From the NCBI RefSeq assembly GCF_025909975.1, contig NZ_JAPCIO010000002.1:124001-188000 (forward strand): a DNA stretch of 64,000 nucleotides. Reading direction: 5' to 3'. Positions 53,065-61,679 of the stretch are shown piece after piece; within the stretch, counting starts at the first letter, position 1, and the number at the start of each line of letters is the position of its first letter. The notes under the pieces are model-generated. The model was not told the DNA's origin and ran no database searches. It saw nothing but the letters and a program-made list of their open reading frames with translations. A program made the translations under genes and the position numbers. This DNA comes from Flavobacterium lacisediminis. GTDB lineage: Bacteria; Bacteroidota; Bacteroidia; Flavobacteriales; Flavobacteriaceae.

Positions 53065-53734
53065 AATAGATAATCAAATAAGAGAAAAGCTGAATGCTAG
53101 AGAGATTCAGCCGTCTGCTCAAGCTTGGGACCGATTAGATGCGATGCTTGCGGTTTCGGAAGAAAAAAAGTCAAAGAAAGGTTACGGATGGTTTTTTGTA
53201 GCCGCGTCTACGATACTTTTTTTCGGATTGGGGTTTTTCCTTTTCAATTCAAACGAAACAAAGGAAATTAATAATTCAAATCCGATTGTAACAACAATTA
53301 ACGAAGTGATGGATTCAACCGAAGTAAATAAAATAAATCAAATTTCAGTTGAAAAAGAGCAACCCGTTTTAGTTCAGAATGAAGAAAATTATTCAAAAAC
53401 TGTAAGAAATAAAAAATCAGAAGAAAGAAAGGAATTGATAAAAGAGGAGAATTTAACTAAAGATAATTCATCATCCATCATCCATCATCCAACACCCAAT
53501 ACCTACAAATACGTTTCGCCTGAAAATTTATTAGCTGAAGTTCAAACAGGAGAAAAAGTAATTACATCGGATAAAAAAATAAGTCCAAAAGCTAAAATGA
53601 AAGTAGATGCTAATTCTTTACTAACAAACGTTGAAAAAGAATTAGACGAAAATCACCGAGAAACTACTTTAGATAAATTAAATAGAAAGTTTAAAGATGC
53701 TAAATCAGCTTTAGCGAATAGAAATTACGAATAA
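53051..53734 (+). CDS. putative membrane anti-sigma factor
   Basis: A 227-residue single-span protein. The cytoplasmic N-terminus (residues 1-45) has DNQIREKLNAREIQPSAQAWDRLDAML, a pattern seen in Bacteroidota proteins that follow ECF sigma genes. The membrane helix is at about 47-66 (WFFVAASTILFFGLGFFLF). The outer part of ~160 residues is charged and low in complexity. It would hold the sigma factor at the membrane until a signal arrives. Function is inferred from the operon position and topology. Confidence 0.72.
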   Translation: MEPNKIDNQIREKLNAREIQPSAQAWDRLDAMLAVSEEKKSKKGYGWFFVAASTILFFGLGFFLFNSNETKEINNSNPIVTTINEVMDSTEVNKINQISVEKEQPVLVQNEENYSKTVRNKKSEERKELIKEENLTKDNSSSIIHHPTPNTYKYVSPENLLAEVQTGEKVITSDKKISPKAKMKVDANSLLTNVEKELDENHRETTLDKLNRKFKDAKSALANRNYE

Positions 53735-53768
53735 ACAAAAATCATCATTAATCAAAAATCAAACAGTC

Positions 53769-54884
53769 ATGCAAAAAATTATTTTGTACACAATCGTTAT
53801 TGTCTTTAGTTTAGTAACTAAAGCAGTTGCGCAGGAAAAAACATTTGAACAGCAAGCTAAGGAAATCGCTTCAAATATTGAAATGATTACAACTGAAGAG
53901 AAAAATGCTTTAAAAAAAGAAGTTGAAGCTATCGATGTACAAGTTAAAGAAGGTAAAATTACAGCTGAAAATGCACAAGAGTTAAAATTAAAAATTGCCG
54001 AAGAACGTGCCAAAAACATCGAAACAAAAGTAGCTATTGAAGAAGCAAAATTAGCACAATTAGTACAAGACAAAGTAGATGGAAAAATAACAGATTCAGG
54101 AGAAGAATCAAGAAGAGGCGGGACAACCATTATTTTAGGAGGTAATAATAATGATTCTATAGGTAAAAATAAAACCGAAATCAATTTTGGTTCAATGAAA
54201 ATATACAATGGTGAAAAAGACAAAGCTGAAAGAAGATCAAAAAGAACTACATCACAATTTGTTTTTGCCTTTGGTTTAAATAATGTGATTACTGATGGAG
54301 AAAATTTAGAAGATTCAGATTATAGAGTTTGGGGTTCGCATTTTTACGAATGGGGAGTTACGTATAATTCAAGAATTTTCAAAAACAACAACTTGCTTCA
54401 TGCGAAATACGGACTTTCTTTAATGTATAACAATCTTCGTCCAACTGATAATCGTTATTTCGTTAAAAATGGTGATCAAACAGATTTAGTTACATCAACT
54501 GTAAAATTAGATGATTCTCGTTTTAGAAATGTGTATTTAACAGCGCCTTTGCATTTGGAATTCGATTTTACGCCAAAGAAACTTTCAAAAGATGGAACTA
54601 AAACCTATTTCAGAACACACGAGACGGTTCGTTTAGGAATTGGGGGTTATGGAGGTGTTCGTATCAAATCAAAACAAATCTTAGAATACGAATTAGACGA
54701 CATTAAAATAAAAGAAAAACAAAAAGGAGATTTCAATGTTTCTGAATTTACATACGGGTTGAGCGCATATGTAGGATATGGACAAACCAGTCTATATGTT
54801 AAATATGATTTAAATCCGATGTTCAAGAACAATAATATAGATCAAAATAACGTTTCATTAGGATTACGCTTTGATTTTAATTAG
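53769..54884 (+). CDS. outer membrane beta-barrel protein with N-terminal coiled coil
   Basis: A 371-residue exported protein. A signal peptide ends at AVAQE. Residues ~22-105 are a charged coiled coil (long runs of Glu, Lys, Ala and Ile, for example MITTEEKNALKKEVEAIDV). A short Gly/Asn linker (TTIILGGNNND) leads into a barrel-like region from ~155 to the end, finishing YDLNPMFKNNNIDQNNVSLGLRFDFN. The C-terminal strand pattern fits an outer membrane barrel. The coil could reach the periplasm or peptidoglycan. It is the last gene of the sigma/anti-sigma unit, 34 bases after it. Confidence 0.75.
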   Translation: MQKIILYTIVIVFSLVTKAVAQEKTFEQQAKEIASNIEMITTEEKNALKKEVEAIDVQVKEGKITAENAQELKLKIAEERAKNIETKVAIEEAKLAQLVQDKVDGKITDSGEESRRGGTTIILGGNNNDSIGKNKTEINFGSMKIYNGEKDKAERRSKRTTSQFVFAFGLNNVITDGENLEDSDYRVWGSHFYEWGVTYNSRIFKNNNLLHAKYGLSLMYNNLRPTDNRYFVKNGDQTDLVTSTVKLDDSRFRNVYLTAPLHLEFDFTPKKLSKDGTKTYFRTHETVRLGIGGYGGVRIKSKQILEYELDDIKIKEKQKGDFNVSEFTYGLSAYVGYGQTSLYVKYDLNPMFKNNNIDQNNVSLGLRFDFN

Positions 54885-54912
54885 ATTTAGGGTTAAGTTA
54901 AGTTCTCTGTTT

Positions 54913-54946
54913 AAAAAAGCACTTCAGACATATGAAGTGCTTTTTT
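54913..54946 (+). terminator. terminator of the sigma operon
   Basis: A 14-bp stem (A6-GCACTTCA / TGAAGTGC-T6) with a 6-base loop lies 29 bases after the barrel-protein stop. Confidence 0.85.
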
Positions 54947-54962
54947 GTTTTTATAAGTTTTT

Positions 54963-54994
54963 TTGTAGATTAACTTTACAACTTTGTATCTTTG
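54963..54994 (+). promoter_or_regulatory. promoter of dnaG
   Basis: TTG (54963-54965), 21 bases, then TATCTTTG (54987-54994). The TTG start of dnaG follows 26 bases later. Confidence 0.5.
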
Positions 54995-55019
54995 AGACTT
55001 TCCAAAGTAAAATAGCAAT

Positions 55020-56996
55020 TTGATATCAAAAGACACCATAGAAAAAGTATTTGAAACCGCCCGAGTTGAGGAGGTTATTGGTGATTTTGTACAACTCAAA
55101 CGTGCAGGAAGTAATTTGAAAGGATTAAGTCCGTTTGTAAATGAGAAATCGCCTTCTTTTATGGTGTCGCCTGTGAAGCAAATTTGGAAAGATTTCTCCT
55201 CAGGAAAAGGCGGAAATGCAGTGACTTTCTTAATGGAACACGAACATTTTACGTATCCAGAAGCTATCAAATATTTAGCAGTAAAATACAATATTGAGAT
55301 TGAAGAAACGGTTCAAACCGATGAAGATGTAGCGCAAGCCAACGAAAAGGAAAGTATGTATTTGGTTTCTGAATTCGCACAGAAATACTTCCATCATACT
55401 TTATTAGAAACCGAAGAAGGAAAAGCTATCGGATTGTCTTATTTTAAAGAACGCGGTTTTACTTCCGATACGATTAAAAAATTCGGGTTAGGATATTCGC
55501 CAGAAACTTGGGATGCTTTTACCAAAGAAGCGCTCGGGAAAGGTTATAAATTAGAATATTTAGACAAAACCGGACTTTCCATTGTTAAGGAAGACAAGCA
55601 ATTCGACCGATTCAAAGGTCGTGTGATGTTCCCGATTCAGAGTATGAGTGGGCGTGTTTTGGGTTTTGGTGGTCGTATTTTGACCAATGATAAAAAAGCA
55701 GCAAAATACTTGAATTCGCCGGAAAGTGATATTTACCACAAGAGTAAAGTTTTATACGGAATTTTCCACGCGAAGCAATCCATCGCTAAGTTGAATAATT
55801 GTTATTTGGTGGAAGGGTATACCGATGTTATCCAAATGAATCAGGCCGGAATTGAAAATGTTGTGGCTTCATCTGGAACAGCTTTAACACCTGATCAAAT
55901 TCGTTTAATTAATCGCTTAACGCCAAATATTACCGTGCTTTTTGATGGTGACGCAGCCGGGCTTCGTGCTTCGATTCGTGGAATTGATTTGATTTTGGAA
56001 GCTGGAATGAACGTGAAAGTTTGTACGTTTCCAGATGGAGATGACCCAGATAGTTTTGCTCGAAAAACGTCTTATGAAGATTTATTGCACTATTTCGAAG
56101 AAAATGCTAAAGATTTCATTCAGTTCAAAGCGTCTTTATTGATGCAAGAAGCCAAGAATGATCCCATCAAGAAAGCAGATTTAATCCGCGATATGGTCAT
56201 CAGTATTTCAAAAATTCCAGACCGAATCAAACGTGAAGTATATATTAAGGAATGTTCTAGAATTATGGATATTTCCGAAGATGTGCTTTTTAATACGTTA
56301 GCGCAATTAGTCAAAAAGGATTTATCGGAAGCTAATAAACAATACAAGGAGGAACAAAAAGCTTTTGAAGTTGTTAAGAATGATATTTCGCAGCCTACGG
56401 CTAAAGTTGATATTCAGTACGAATTAGAACATAAAATCATCCAAATTTTATTGTTGTACGGAGATAAAGAAGACACCTTTGAAGATACTATTTTAGCTCA
56501 AAATGAAGATGGTGAAATGGTTGAAGTTAAGGAGCAAAATAAATATAAAGTATACCAACGTATTTATCTGAGTTTGCAAGAAGATGAGGTAGAATTGGCT
56601 AATCCGGTTTTCAAAGCAATTTATAACCATTTGATTGCTTACTATAATGAAAATGAAGCTTTTGAATTGGATAAATATTTGATGCATCTTCCAGAAGAAT
56701 TAGCGCAAGAAGTTACGACAGTTCTTATGAATGAAGAACGCGAAGTGTTACATAACTGGGAAGTACAGCAAATTTATGTAAAACAGAAAGAAGCCACCAT
56801 AAGCCAATACGTAACCGAAACGATTATCACATTGCGCTGGTATTTGGTCAATAATATTATCGACGATTTGAAAAATAATGTTTCAAACGAAGAGCAATCT
56901 GATAATTCAGAAACATTAGAAATGGTAATGGCTTACTTGGGGCTTACGCATATTTTTTCTAAAAGCTTAGGTAGAGTTTTATCCAGATACAACTAA
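55020..56996 (+). CDS. dnaG: DNA primase with degenerate zinc-binding domain
   Basis: A 658-residue primase that makes RNA primers at the replication fork. The N-terminal CHC2-like zinc domain keeps its fold motifs (PSFMVSPVKQIWKDF, SGKGGNAVTFLMEHE) but all four ligand positions are changed: Cys to Ser37, His to Val40, Cys to Asp58, Cys to Ser61. The core (residues ~130-430) has VMFPIQSMSGRVLGFGGR, the TOPRIM Glu in LVEGYTDVI and LFDGDAAGLRAS. A helicase-binding C-terminal domain follows. The start is TTG at 55020, since MISKDTIEKVFETARVEEVIGDFV is the family N-terminus and no ATG precedes it. Confidence 0.95.
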   Translation: MISKDTIEKVFETARVEEVIGDFVQLKRAGSNLKGLSPFVNEKSPSFMVSPVKQIWKDFSSGKGGNAVTFLMEHEHFTYPEAIKYLAVKYNIEIEETVQTDEDVAQANEKESMYLVSEFAQKYFHHTLLETEEGKAIGLSYFKERGFTSDTIKKFGLGYSPETWDAFTKEALGKGYKLEYLDKTGLSIVKEDKQFDRFKGRVMFPIQSMSGRVLGFGGRILTNDKKAAKYLNSPESDIYHKSKVLYGIFHAKQSIAKLNNCYLVEGYTDVIQMNQAGIENVVASSGTALTPDQIRLINRLTPNITVLFDGDAAGLRASIRGIDLILEAGMNVKVCTFPDGDDPDSFARKTSYEDLLHYFEENAKDFIQFKASLLMQEAKNDPIKKADLIRDMVISISKIPDRIKREVYIKECSRIMDISEDVLFNTLAQLVKKDLSEANKQYKEEQKAFEVVKNDISQPTAKVDIQYELEHKIIQILLLYGDKEDTFEDTILAQNEDGEMVEVKEQNKYKVYQRIYLSLQEDEVELANPVFKAIYNHLIAYYNENEAFELDKYLMHLPEELAQEVTTVLMNEEREVLHNWEVQQIYVKQKEATISQYVTETIITLRWYLVNNIIDDLKNNVSNEEQSDNSETLEMVMAYLGLTHIFSKSLGRVLSRYN

Positions 56997-57622
56997 ATTA
57001 CGTCTAAATCTTTCGCTTTTTTCAATAAATCTACAAGGTTGGTTACATTTAATTTGGCTAACAAACGCAACTTATATGTGCTGATTGTTTTTTCATCCAA
57101 ACCTAAAATTTGAGCTACTTCTTTGTTTTTCTTACCATCGTTTAGGTAACGAAGTACTTCAATTTCTCTAGTAGATAATTTTTTGAACAAGCGTTCCGAT
57201 TTTTTTCCTTTACTCAGCATTTCTATGCTTTTCTTAACGGTTTCACTGAAAACAACTTTTCCTTCCGATACTTTTGCAATTGTAGCTTCTAGTTCTTTTA
57301 AATCACTTCGTTTAGAAACATAGGCCGAAACACCAGCTTTAATAGCTGTTGGCGCATACATTTGTTCGGAAACGTTAGTAAAAAGTACAATTTTAGTTTC
57401 GGGAAAATCTTTCAATAAACTTTTTATATCTCTTATGCTAGATAAACCTTCTAATTCAACATCAAGAAGGAGGATGTCACAGCGTTTATTATTTAAAACA
57501 TTAAGTAATGATTCTAAATTTTTAGCTGATGCTACAATTTCCATTCTGGTGTTACCTTGAAAATACGATTGTAATCCTTGGGATACAACGGGTAAACTAT
57601 CTGCGATACATATTTTAATCAT
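56993..57622 (-). CDS. NarL/LuxR-type response regulator
   Basis: A 209-residue two-component response regulator. The receiver domain (residues 1-120) has Asp8, the phosphoacceptor Asp54 (DILLLDVELEG), a Thr in LFTNVS and the conserved Lys in YVSKRSD. A GerE HTH (STREIEVLRYLNDGKKNKEVAQILGLDEKTISTYKLRLL) ends the protein. No histidine kinase gene is adjacent, so it is an orphan regulator by position. It overlaps dnaG tail-to-tail by four bases. Confidence 0.93.
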   Translation of the reverse strand: MIKICIADSLPVVSQGLQSYFQGNTRMEIVASAKNLESLLNVLNNKRCDILLLDVELEGLSSIRDIKSLLKDFPETKIVLFTNVSEQMYAPTAIKAGVSAYVSKRSDLKELEATIAKVSEGKVVFSETVKKSIEMLSKGKKSERLFKKLSTREIEVLRYLNDGKKNKEVAQILGLDEKTISTYKLRLLAKLNVTNLVDLLKKAKDLDVI

Positions 57623-57705
57623 AACTAAAAAATTACATTATTCATAATATACTCTCAAAGTTACTAAAAAAAAATGTAATTACTTGTTAATTATAGATAT
57701 AAAAA

Positions 57706-58509
57706 TTAAAAATTTTTAGGAATTTTACAAATTGGTATAGGATTCATTTTATGCTGATTGATGGTGTTTAATCTTTTGTATATTGAAAAAACATGTGCTT
57801 CTCTTCCTGAAAAATCTTCAACTGTTTTACCGTTTTCCATTTGAGTCATGGCCCATTCTAATTCATCATAATTAGCTCCAATCTGATCTTCATCGCTTCT
57901 ATCATCACCAAACAAACCATCTGTTGGTTTTGCTTTTAAGATGCTTTCTGGAACTTCTAAATGTTCAGCCAATAATCTTACTTCACTTTTCACTAAATCT
58001 GCAATAGGACTAATATCAACGCCACCGTCGCCATATTTTGTAAAAAAACCTACGCCAAAATCCTCAACTTTATTTCCAGTTCCAGCTACTAATAATCCGT
58101 GAATTCCAGCAAAATAATACAAAGTGGTCATGCGTAAACGAGCACGTGTATTAGCTAATGATAAATTCAAAACGGCTTCATTTTCTGATGAAGGAACTTG
58201 ATTTTTAAATGTTTCAAAAATGGGAGTCAAATCGGCTCTTTCATTAAAAACATTTGGGAAACGTTTTTTTAATTGGTCAATATGTTCGTTAGCTCTATTC
58301 ACATGACTTTCCGCTTGATGTATTGGCATTTCCACACATAATGTAGGTAAACCTGTTTGAGCACAAAGCGTTGAGGTTAATGCGCTATCAATTCCGCCCG
58401 AGATTCCCACAACAAAACCCTTAACTTTTGCGTTAGTAGCATAATCGAGTAACCATTTTACAATATGTTGGTTGATTTTTTCGGCTTGGAACGTGGTAGA
58501 ATTTGTCAT
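57706..58509 (-). CDS. nadE: NAD+ synthase
   Basis: A 267-residue enzyme that amidates nicotinic acid adenine dinucleotide to NAD+ with ATP. FVVGISGGIDSALTSTLC contains the SGGxDS pyrophosphatase loop. GTGNKVEDFGVGFFTKYGDGGVDISPIADLVKSEVRLLAEHL is the classical active-site stretch. The size is that of the single-domain, ammonia-dependent form, without a glutaminase domain. ATG 58509 was chosen over an upstream frame to 58551 that lacks homology. It is divergent from gldB, 81 bases apart. Confidence 0.95.
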   Translation of the reverse strand: MTNSTTFQAEKINQHIVKWLLDYATNAKVKGFVVGISGGIDSALTSTLCAQTGLPTLCVEMPIHQAESHVNRANEHIDQLKKRFPNVFNERADLTPIFETFKNQVPSSENEAVLNLSLANTRARLRMTTLYYFAGIHGLLVAGTGNKVEDFGVGFFTKYGDGGVDISPIADLVKSEVRLLAEHLEVPESILKAKPTDGLFGDDRSDEDQIGANYDELEWAMTQMENGKTVEDFSGREAHVFSIYKRLNTINQHKMNPIPICKIPKNF

Positions 58510-58540
58510 TTTTTTATGAAAATTTATTAGTCGATAACTG

Positions 58541-58548
58541 TATATTTG
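58541..58548 (+). promoter_or_regulatory. -7 box of gldBC
   Basis: TATATTTG lies 42 bases before the gldB ATG in the divergent nadE-gldB gap. No clear -33 TTG was found. Confidence 0.42.
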
Positions 58549-58590
58549 CAAACCAAATTAGTTTTGATAAAAATATAAAAAATACGCTAT

Positions 58591-59553
58591 ATGAAGCAAT
58601 TATTATTTGTCCTTGTTGCGATTACTTTATTTTCATGTAAAGATGATAGTAAGGTGGAAGAAGCGGTAGCTAAAATTCCAATTGAATTTAAAGTTGAACG
58701 TTTTGATCAAATCTTTTATCAATCAAAACCAGAGGATTTAAATAAGATTAAAGCGCAATATCCTTTCTTTTTTCCAGCAGGAAACCCAGATTCTATTTGG
58801 GTAAACAAACTACAGAATCCGCTATTGAAAGAATTGTACAAAGAAGTGCAAATGAAATATCCAACTTTAGGTCCTGTTGAAGCGGATATGGAAAAAATGT
58901 TTGCTTACGTACAATATTATTTCCCAAAATATAAAACACCTCGTGTTATTACTTTAATTAGTGAAGTGGATACTGAAGCCAAAGCGTTTTATGTAGATAG
59001 TTTAGCTCTAGTTTCTTTGGATTGTTACTTAGGAAAAGACCATCGTTTTTATGTTGATTTTCCAGAATATAAGAAAGCAGAATTAGAAGAAAATCAAATC
59101 TTGCCTAATTTAGTTTCGACTTTTTGTTATGGAAAAATTGCACCTCCAACTGATAGAACATTGCTTTCTGCTATGATTTATTATGGAAAAGAACTGTATG
59201 TAAAAGACAAATTGATTCCTTTTTATTCTGATGCAGTAAAAATTGGTTATACTGAAACTCAGTTGCAATTTTGTCAAGCAAACGAATATTACATGTGGAG
59301 TAATCTAGTCGAAAATAAATTATTATTTGATTCCAATCCAAAAAACGAATTACGATTCATTAAACCAGCTCCTTTTTCAAAATTCTATTTAGAAATCGAT
59401 AATCAAACACCAGGAAGAGTGGGGCAATGGTTAGGCTGGCAAATCGTAAGAAGCTACATGGAAAACCACGAAGAAGTAACTTTACAAGAATTATTAGCGA
59501 TGGATGCTAAAACCATCTTCGACAATTCAAAATACAAACCAAAGAAGCAATAA
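58591..59553 (+). CDS. gldB: gliding motility lipoprotein GldB
   Basis: A 320-residue lipoprotein needed for gliding in Flavobacterium johnsoniae. Residues 1-16 are a signal with lipobox LFSC. The mature protein has the GldB pattern: FKVERFDQIFYQSKPEDLNKIKAQYPFFFP, SLDCYLGKDHRFYVDFPEYKK and GRVGQWLGWQIVRSYM. Its exact task in motility is unsettled. It is followed two bases later by gldC, as in other flavobacteria. Confidence 0.95.
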   Translation: MKQLLFVLVAITLFSCKDDSKVEEAVAKIPIEFKVERFDQIFYQSKPEDLNKIKAQYPFFFPAGNPDSIWVNKLQNPLLKELYKEVQMKYPTLGPVEADMEKMFAYVQYYFPKYKTPRVITLISEVDTEAKAFYVDSLALVSLDCYLGKDHRFYVDFPEYKKAELEENQILPNLVSTFCYGKIAPPTDRTLLSAMIYYGKELYVKDKLIPFYSDAVKIGYTETQLQFCQANEYYMWSNLVENKLLFDSNPKNELRFIKPAPFSKFYLEIDNQTPGRVGQWLGWQIVRSYMENHEEVTLQELLAMDAKTIFDNSKYKPKKQ

Positions 59554-59555
59554 AT

Positions 59556-59882
59556 ATGAAAACATCAGATATAAAAATCACCGTAGGTTTAGACGAAAAT
59601 AACGTTCCTGATAAATTGTTATGGACAGCGCAAGATGGCGGAATTGAGCAAGAAGAAGCTAAAGCGTTGTTGTTATCAGTTTGGGATAGCAAAGCAAAAG
59701 AAACGCTTCGTATAGATTTATGGACAAAAGATATGCCAGTAGACGAAATGAAACAATTCTTCCATCAAACATTAGTAGCAATGGCAGATACTTTTCAACG
59801 CGCTACTGCCGATGAAAAAATGTCGGATACCATGCGCGATTTCTGTGATTATTTCGCCGAAAAAATGGATTTAAAAGCATAA
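59556..59882 (+). CDS. gldC: gliding motility protein GldC
   Basis: A 108-residue cytoplasmic protein matching GldC (KTSDIKITVGLDENNVPDKLLWTAQDGG, TKDMPVDEMKQFFHQTLV). In F. johnsoniae loss of gldC reduces but does not abolish gliding. It has no signal peptide or enzyme motif. It starts two bases after gldB, and a bidirectional terminator follows. Confidence 0.95.
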   Translation: MKTSDIKITVGLDENNVPDKLLWTAQDGGIEQEEAKALLLSVWDSKAKETLRIDLWTKDMPVDEMKQFFHQTLVAMADTFQRATADEKMSDTMRDFCDYFAEKMDLKA

Positions 59883-59883
59883 T

Positions 59884-59918
59884 AAAAAAGCCACTAACGA
59901 TTAATTAGTGGCTTTTTT
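59884..59918. terminator. bidirectional terminator between gldC and ysxC
   Basis: A 14-bp stem (A6-GCCACTAA / TTAGTGGC-T6) with a 7-base loop lies between two convergent genes. Confidence 0.85.
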
Positions 59919-59933
59919 ATTTGGTATCTGTTT

Positions 59934-60554
59934 TTAAACAAATCCATTATCTTTAAAAATATCTTCATTAATTTGATTGATGTATTCTAAAATTCCTTCT
60001 CTACCTATAGCTTCTAATGATGAGGTAACAAAATAAGGAGGCATTTCAGCCCAATCACCAGCTAACAATTGTTTCTTATAAGCTTCCACATGATTGTTGA
60101 CTTTATTTTTTCCTAATTTATCTGATTTGGTAAAAATAATCGCAAACGGAATTTCGCTTTCGCCTAAATATTCCATGAATTCCAAATCAATTTTTTGAGC
60201 CTCTAATCGAATGTCAATTAAAACAAAGGCGCAAACTAATTGTTCTCTTTGCTCAAAATAATCCATAATAAATTGTTGGAAAACGGCTTTAGTTTTCTTA
60301 GAAACTCTTGCATAACCATAACCTGGTAAATCCACTAAAAACCAATTGTTATTGATTTTAAAGTGATTGATTAACTGTGTTTTTCCTGGTTTTGACGATG
60401 TTTTGGCCAAATTTTTATGGTTCGTCAACATGTTAATCAAAGATGATTTTCCTACATTGGAACGACCAATAAAAGCGTATTCAGGTAAGCGGTCTTTCGG
60501 ACACTTATCTACTTCTGAATTACTAATTACGAATTCGGCGGTATTAATTTTCAT
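59934..60554 (-). CDS. engB: ribosome biogenesis GTPase YsxC/YihA (EngB)
   Basis: A 206-residue GTPase needed for 50S subunit assembly. G1 is GRSNVGKSS, G3 DLPGYG and G4 TKSD, with the usual TSSKPGKTQLINHF switch I and a C-terminal helix. The length is typical. A small hairpin (60571-60587) lies between it and the hydrolase gene upstream, so the two may be separate units. Confidence 0.96.
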   Translation of the reverse strand: MKINTAEFVISNSEVDKCPKDRLPEYAFIGRSNVGKSSLINMLTNHKNLAKTSSKPGKTQLINHFKINNNWFLVDLPGYGYARVSKKTKAVFQQFIMDYFEQREQLVCAFVLIDIRLEAQKIDLEFMEYLGESEIPFAIIFTKSDKLGKNKVNNHVEAYKKQLLAGDWAEMPPYFVTSSLEAIGREGILEYINQINEDIFKDNGFV

Positions 60555-60561
60555 ATGCTAT

Positions 60562-60588
60562 AAAATAAAATTCCCCAAAAAGGGGAAC
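60562..60588 (-). terminator. probable terminator of the alpha/beta hydrolase gene
   Basis: A 6-bp GC-rich stem (TTCCCC / GGGGAA) with a 5-base loop is followed on the minus strand by TTTTATTTTA. Confidence 0.5.
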
Positions 60589-60590
60589 TA

Positions 60591-61346
60591 TTATAAATTC
60601 TTCTTTTGTAACCAATCAAACAAAATTTGATTGAATGCTTCTGGATGCTCCATCATGGCAGCGTGCCCACATTTGTCAATCCAAAATAACTCCGAATTTG
60701 GTAATAATTTATCAAACTCTTCTGCAACATTTGGTGGTGTTACTTTATCATTTCTTCCCCAAATAATACATGTTGGTGTTGTCATTTTTGGCAAATCTTT
60801 TGCCATGTTATGACGGATAGCACTCTTTGCAATGGTTAAGGTTTTAATCAATTTGATTCTATCGTTAACTGTTGCAAAAACTTCATCAACAATTTCTTTA
60901 GTTGCTATTTCGGGATTGTAAAATACGTCTTCAGCTTTCTTTTTGATGTATTCATAATCGCCGCGTTTTGGGTAACTTTCACCCATTCCGCTTTCATACA
61001 AACCTGAACTTCCAGTAATTACTAATGCTTTTACAAGTTCTGGATACATTTTAGTAAAATATAATCCAATGTGCCCGCCTAACGAGTTCCCAACAAGAAT
61101 TACTTGGTCAAATCCTTTATGAACAACAAAGTCTTTAACAAATTTTGAAAAGGCTTTAACGTTAGTTTTTAATATATTTTGCGTGTAAATAGGCAATTCA
61201 GGAATCACCACTTTGTATCCTTTAGGAGGAAAAAAATTAGCTACACCATCAAAATTACTAAGTCCGCCCATTAAACCATGAAGTATGATTATTGGGGTTC
61301 CTTCGCCAGCTTCAAAATAGGTGTATTTTTTTTCTTTTTTTAACAT
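60591..61346 (-). CDS. alpha/beta hydrolase
   Basis: A 251-residue hydrolase of the alpha/beta fold. ILHGLMGGLSNFDG is the oxyanion region, VGNSLGGHIGLYF the nucleophile elbow, WGRNDKVTPP the acid and DKCGHAAMMEHPEAF the catalytic His. It resembles esterases or C-C hydrolases of the BioH/MhpC kind, but the substrate cannot be inferred. A GTG three codons upstream is an alternative start. A TATATTTG box at 61381-61388 may be its promoter. Confidence 0.9.
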   Translation of the reverse strand: MLKKEKKYTYFEAGEGTPIIILHGLMGGLSNFDGVANFFPPKGYKVVIPELPIYTQNILKTNVKAFSKFVKDFVVHKGFDQVILVGNSLGGHIGLYFTKMYPELVKALVITGSSGLYESGMGESYPKRGDYEYIKKKAEDVFYNPEIATKEIVDEVFATVNDRIKLIKTLTIAKSAIRHNMAKDLPKMTTPTCIIWGRNDKVTPPNVAEEFDKLLPNSELFWIDKCGHAAMMEHPEAFNQILFDWLQKKNL

Positions 61347-61568
61347 AAATTCCACTTAAGGTATTAGTTCTAATGATTGACAAATATACTATTTTATTAA
61401 AGAATGAAAAGAAAAATTTAACAGAGTTGTTTTTAAACTTTTACGGCTTGTAAAATGTTAGTTATCAACAATTTTAATAGTTTTTACTAAAAAAGGATAA
61501 AATATTGGATTTTCATTTTTCTACATGAATTCTTCTTAATTCTTGATTTTGCAAATATTCTTTTGTTA

Positions 61569-61655
61569 AAAGTGGTAAAGTAGCTTTTGAAATCTAAAAA
61601 CTTATTAACAAAGTGGTAGTTTGTGGTAAAAAGTGGTAAAATTTTTCTAAATTTG
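61569..61655 (+). promoter_or_regulatory. mraZ promoter with four GTGGTA boxes, probable MraZ operator
   Basis: The 333-base gap before mraZ holds AAAGTGGTA at 61569-61577, 61610-61618 and 61630-61638, plus TTTGTGGTA at 61620-61628. The last three are exactly 10 bp apart, and the first is 41 bp further up. A -7 box TAAATTTG (61648-61655) follows ten bases after the last one. MraZ is known to bind such phased direct repeats. Nothing else is evident in the gap. Confidence 0.7.
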
Positions 61656-61679
61656 TCCTTATTCTAATCGAAATAAAAA

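Noticed and set aside
61347..61679. A small gene or RNA in the 333-base gap before mraZ
   Set aside because: No frame with a plausible start and no stable hairpin was seen. The only structure is the box array and a -7 element.
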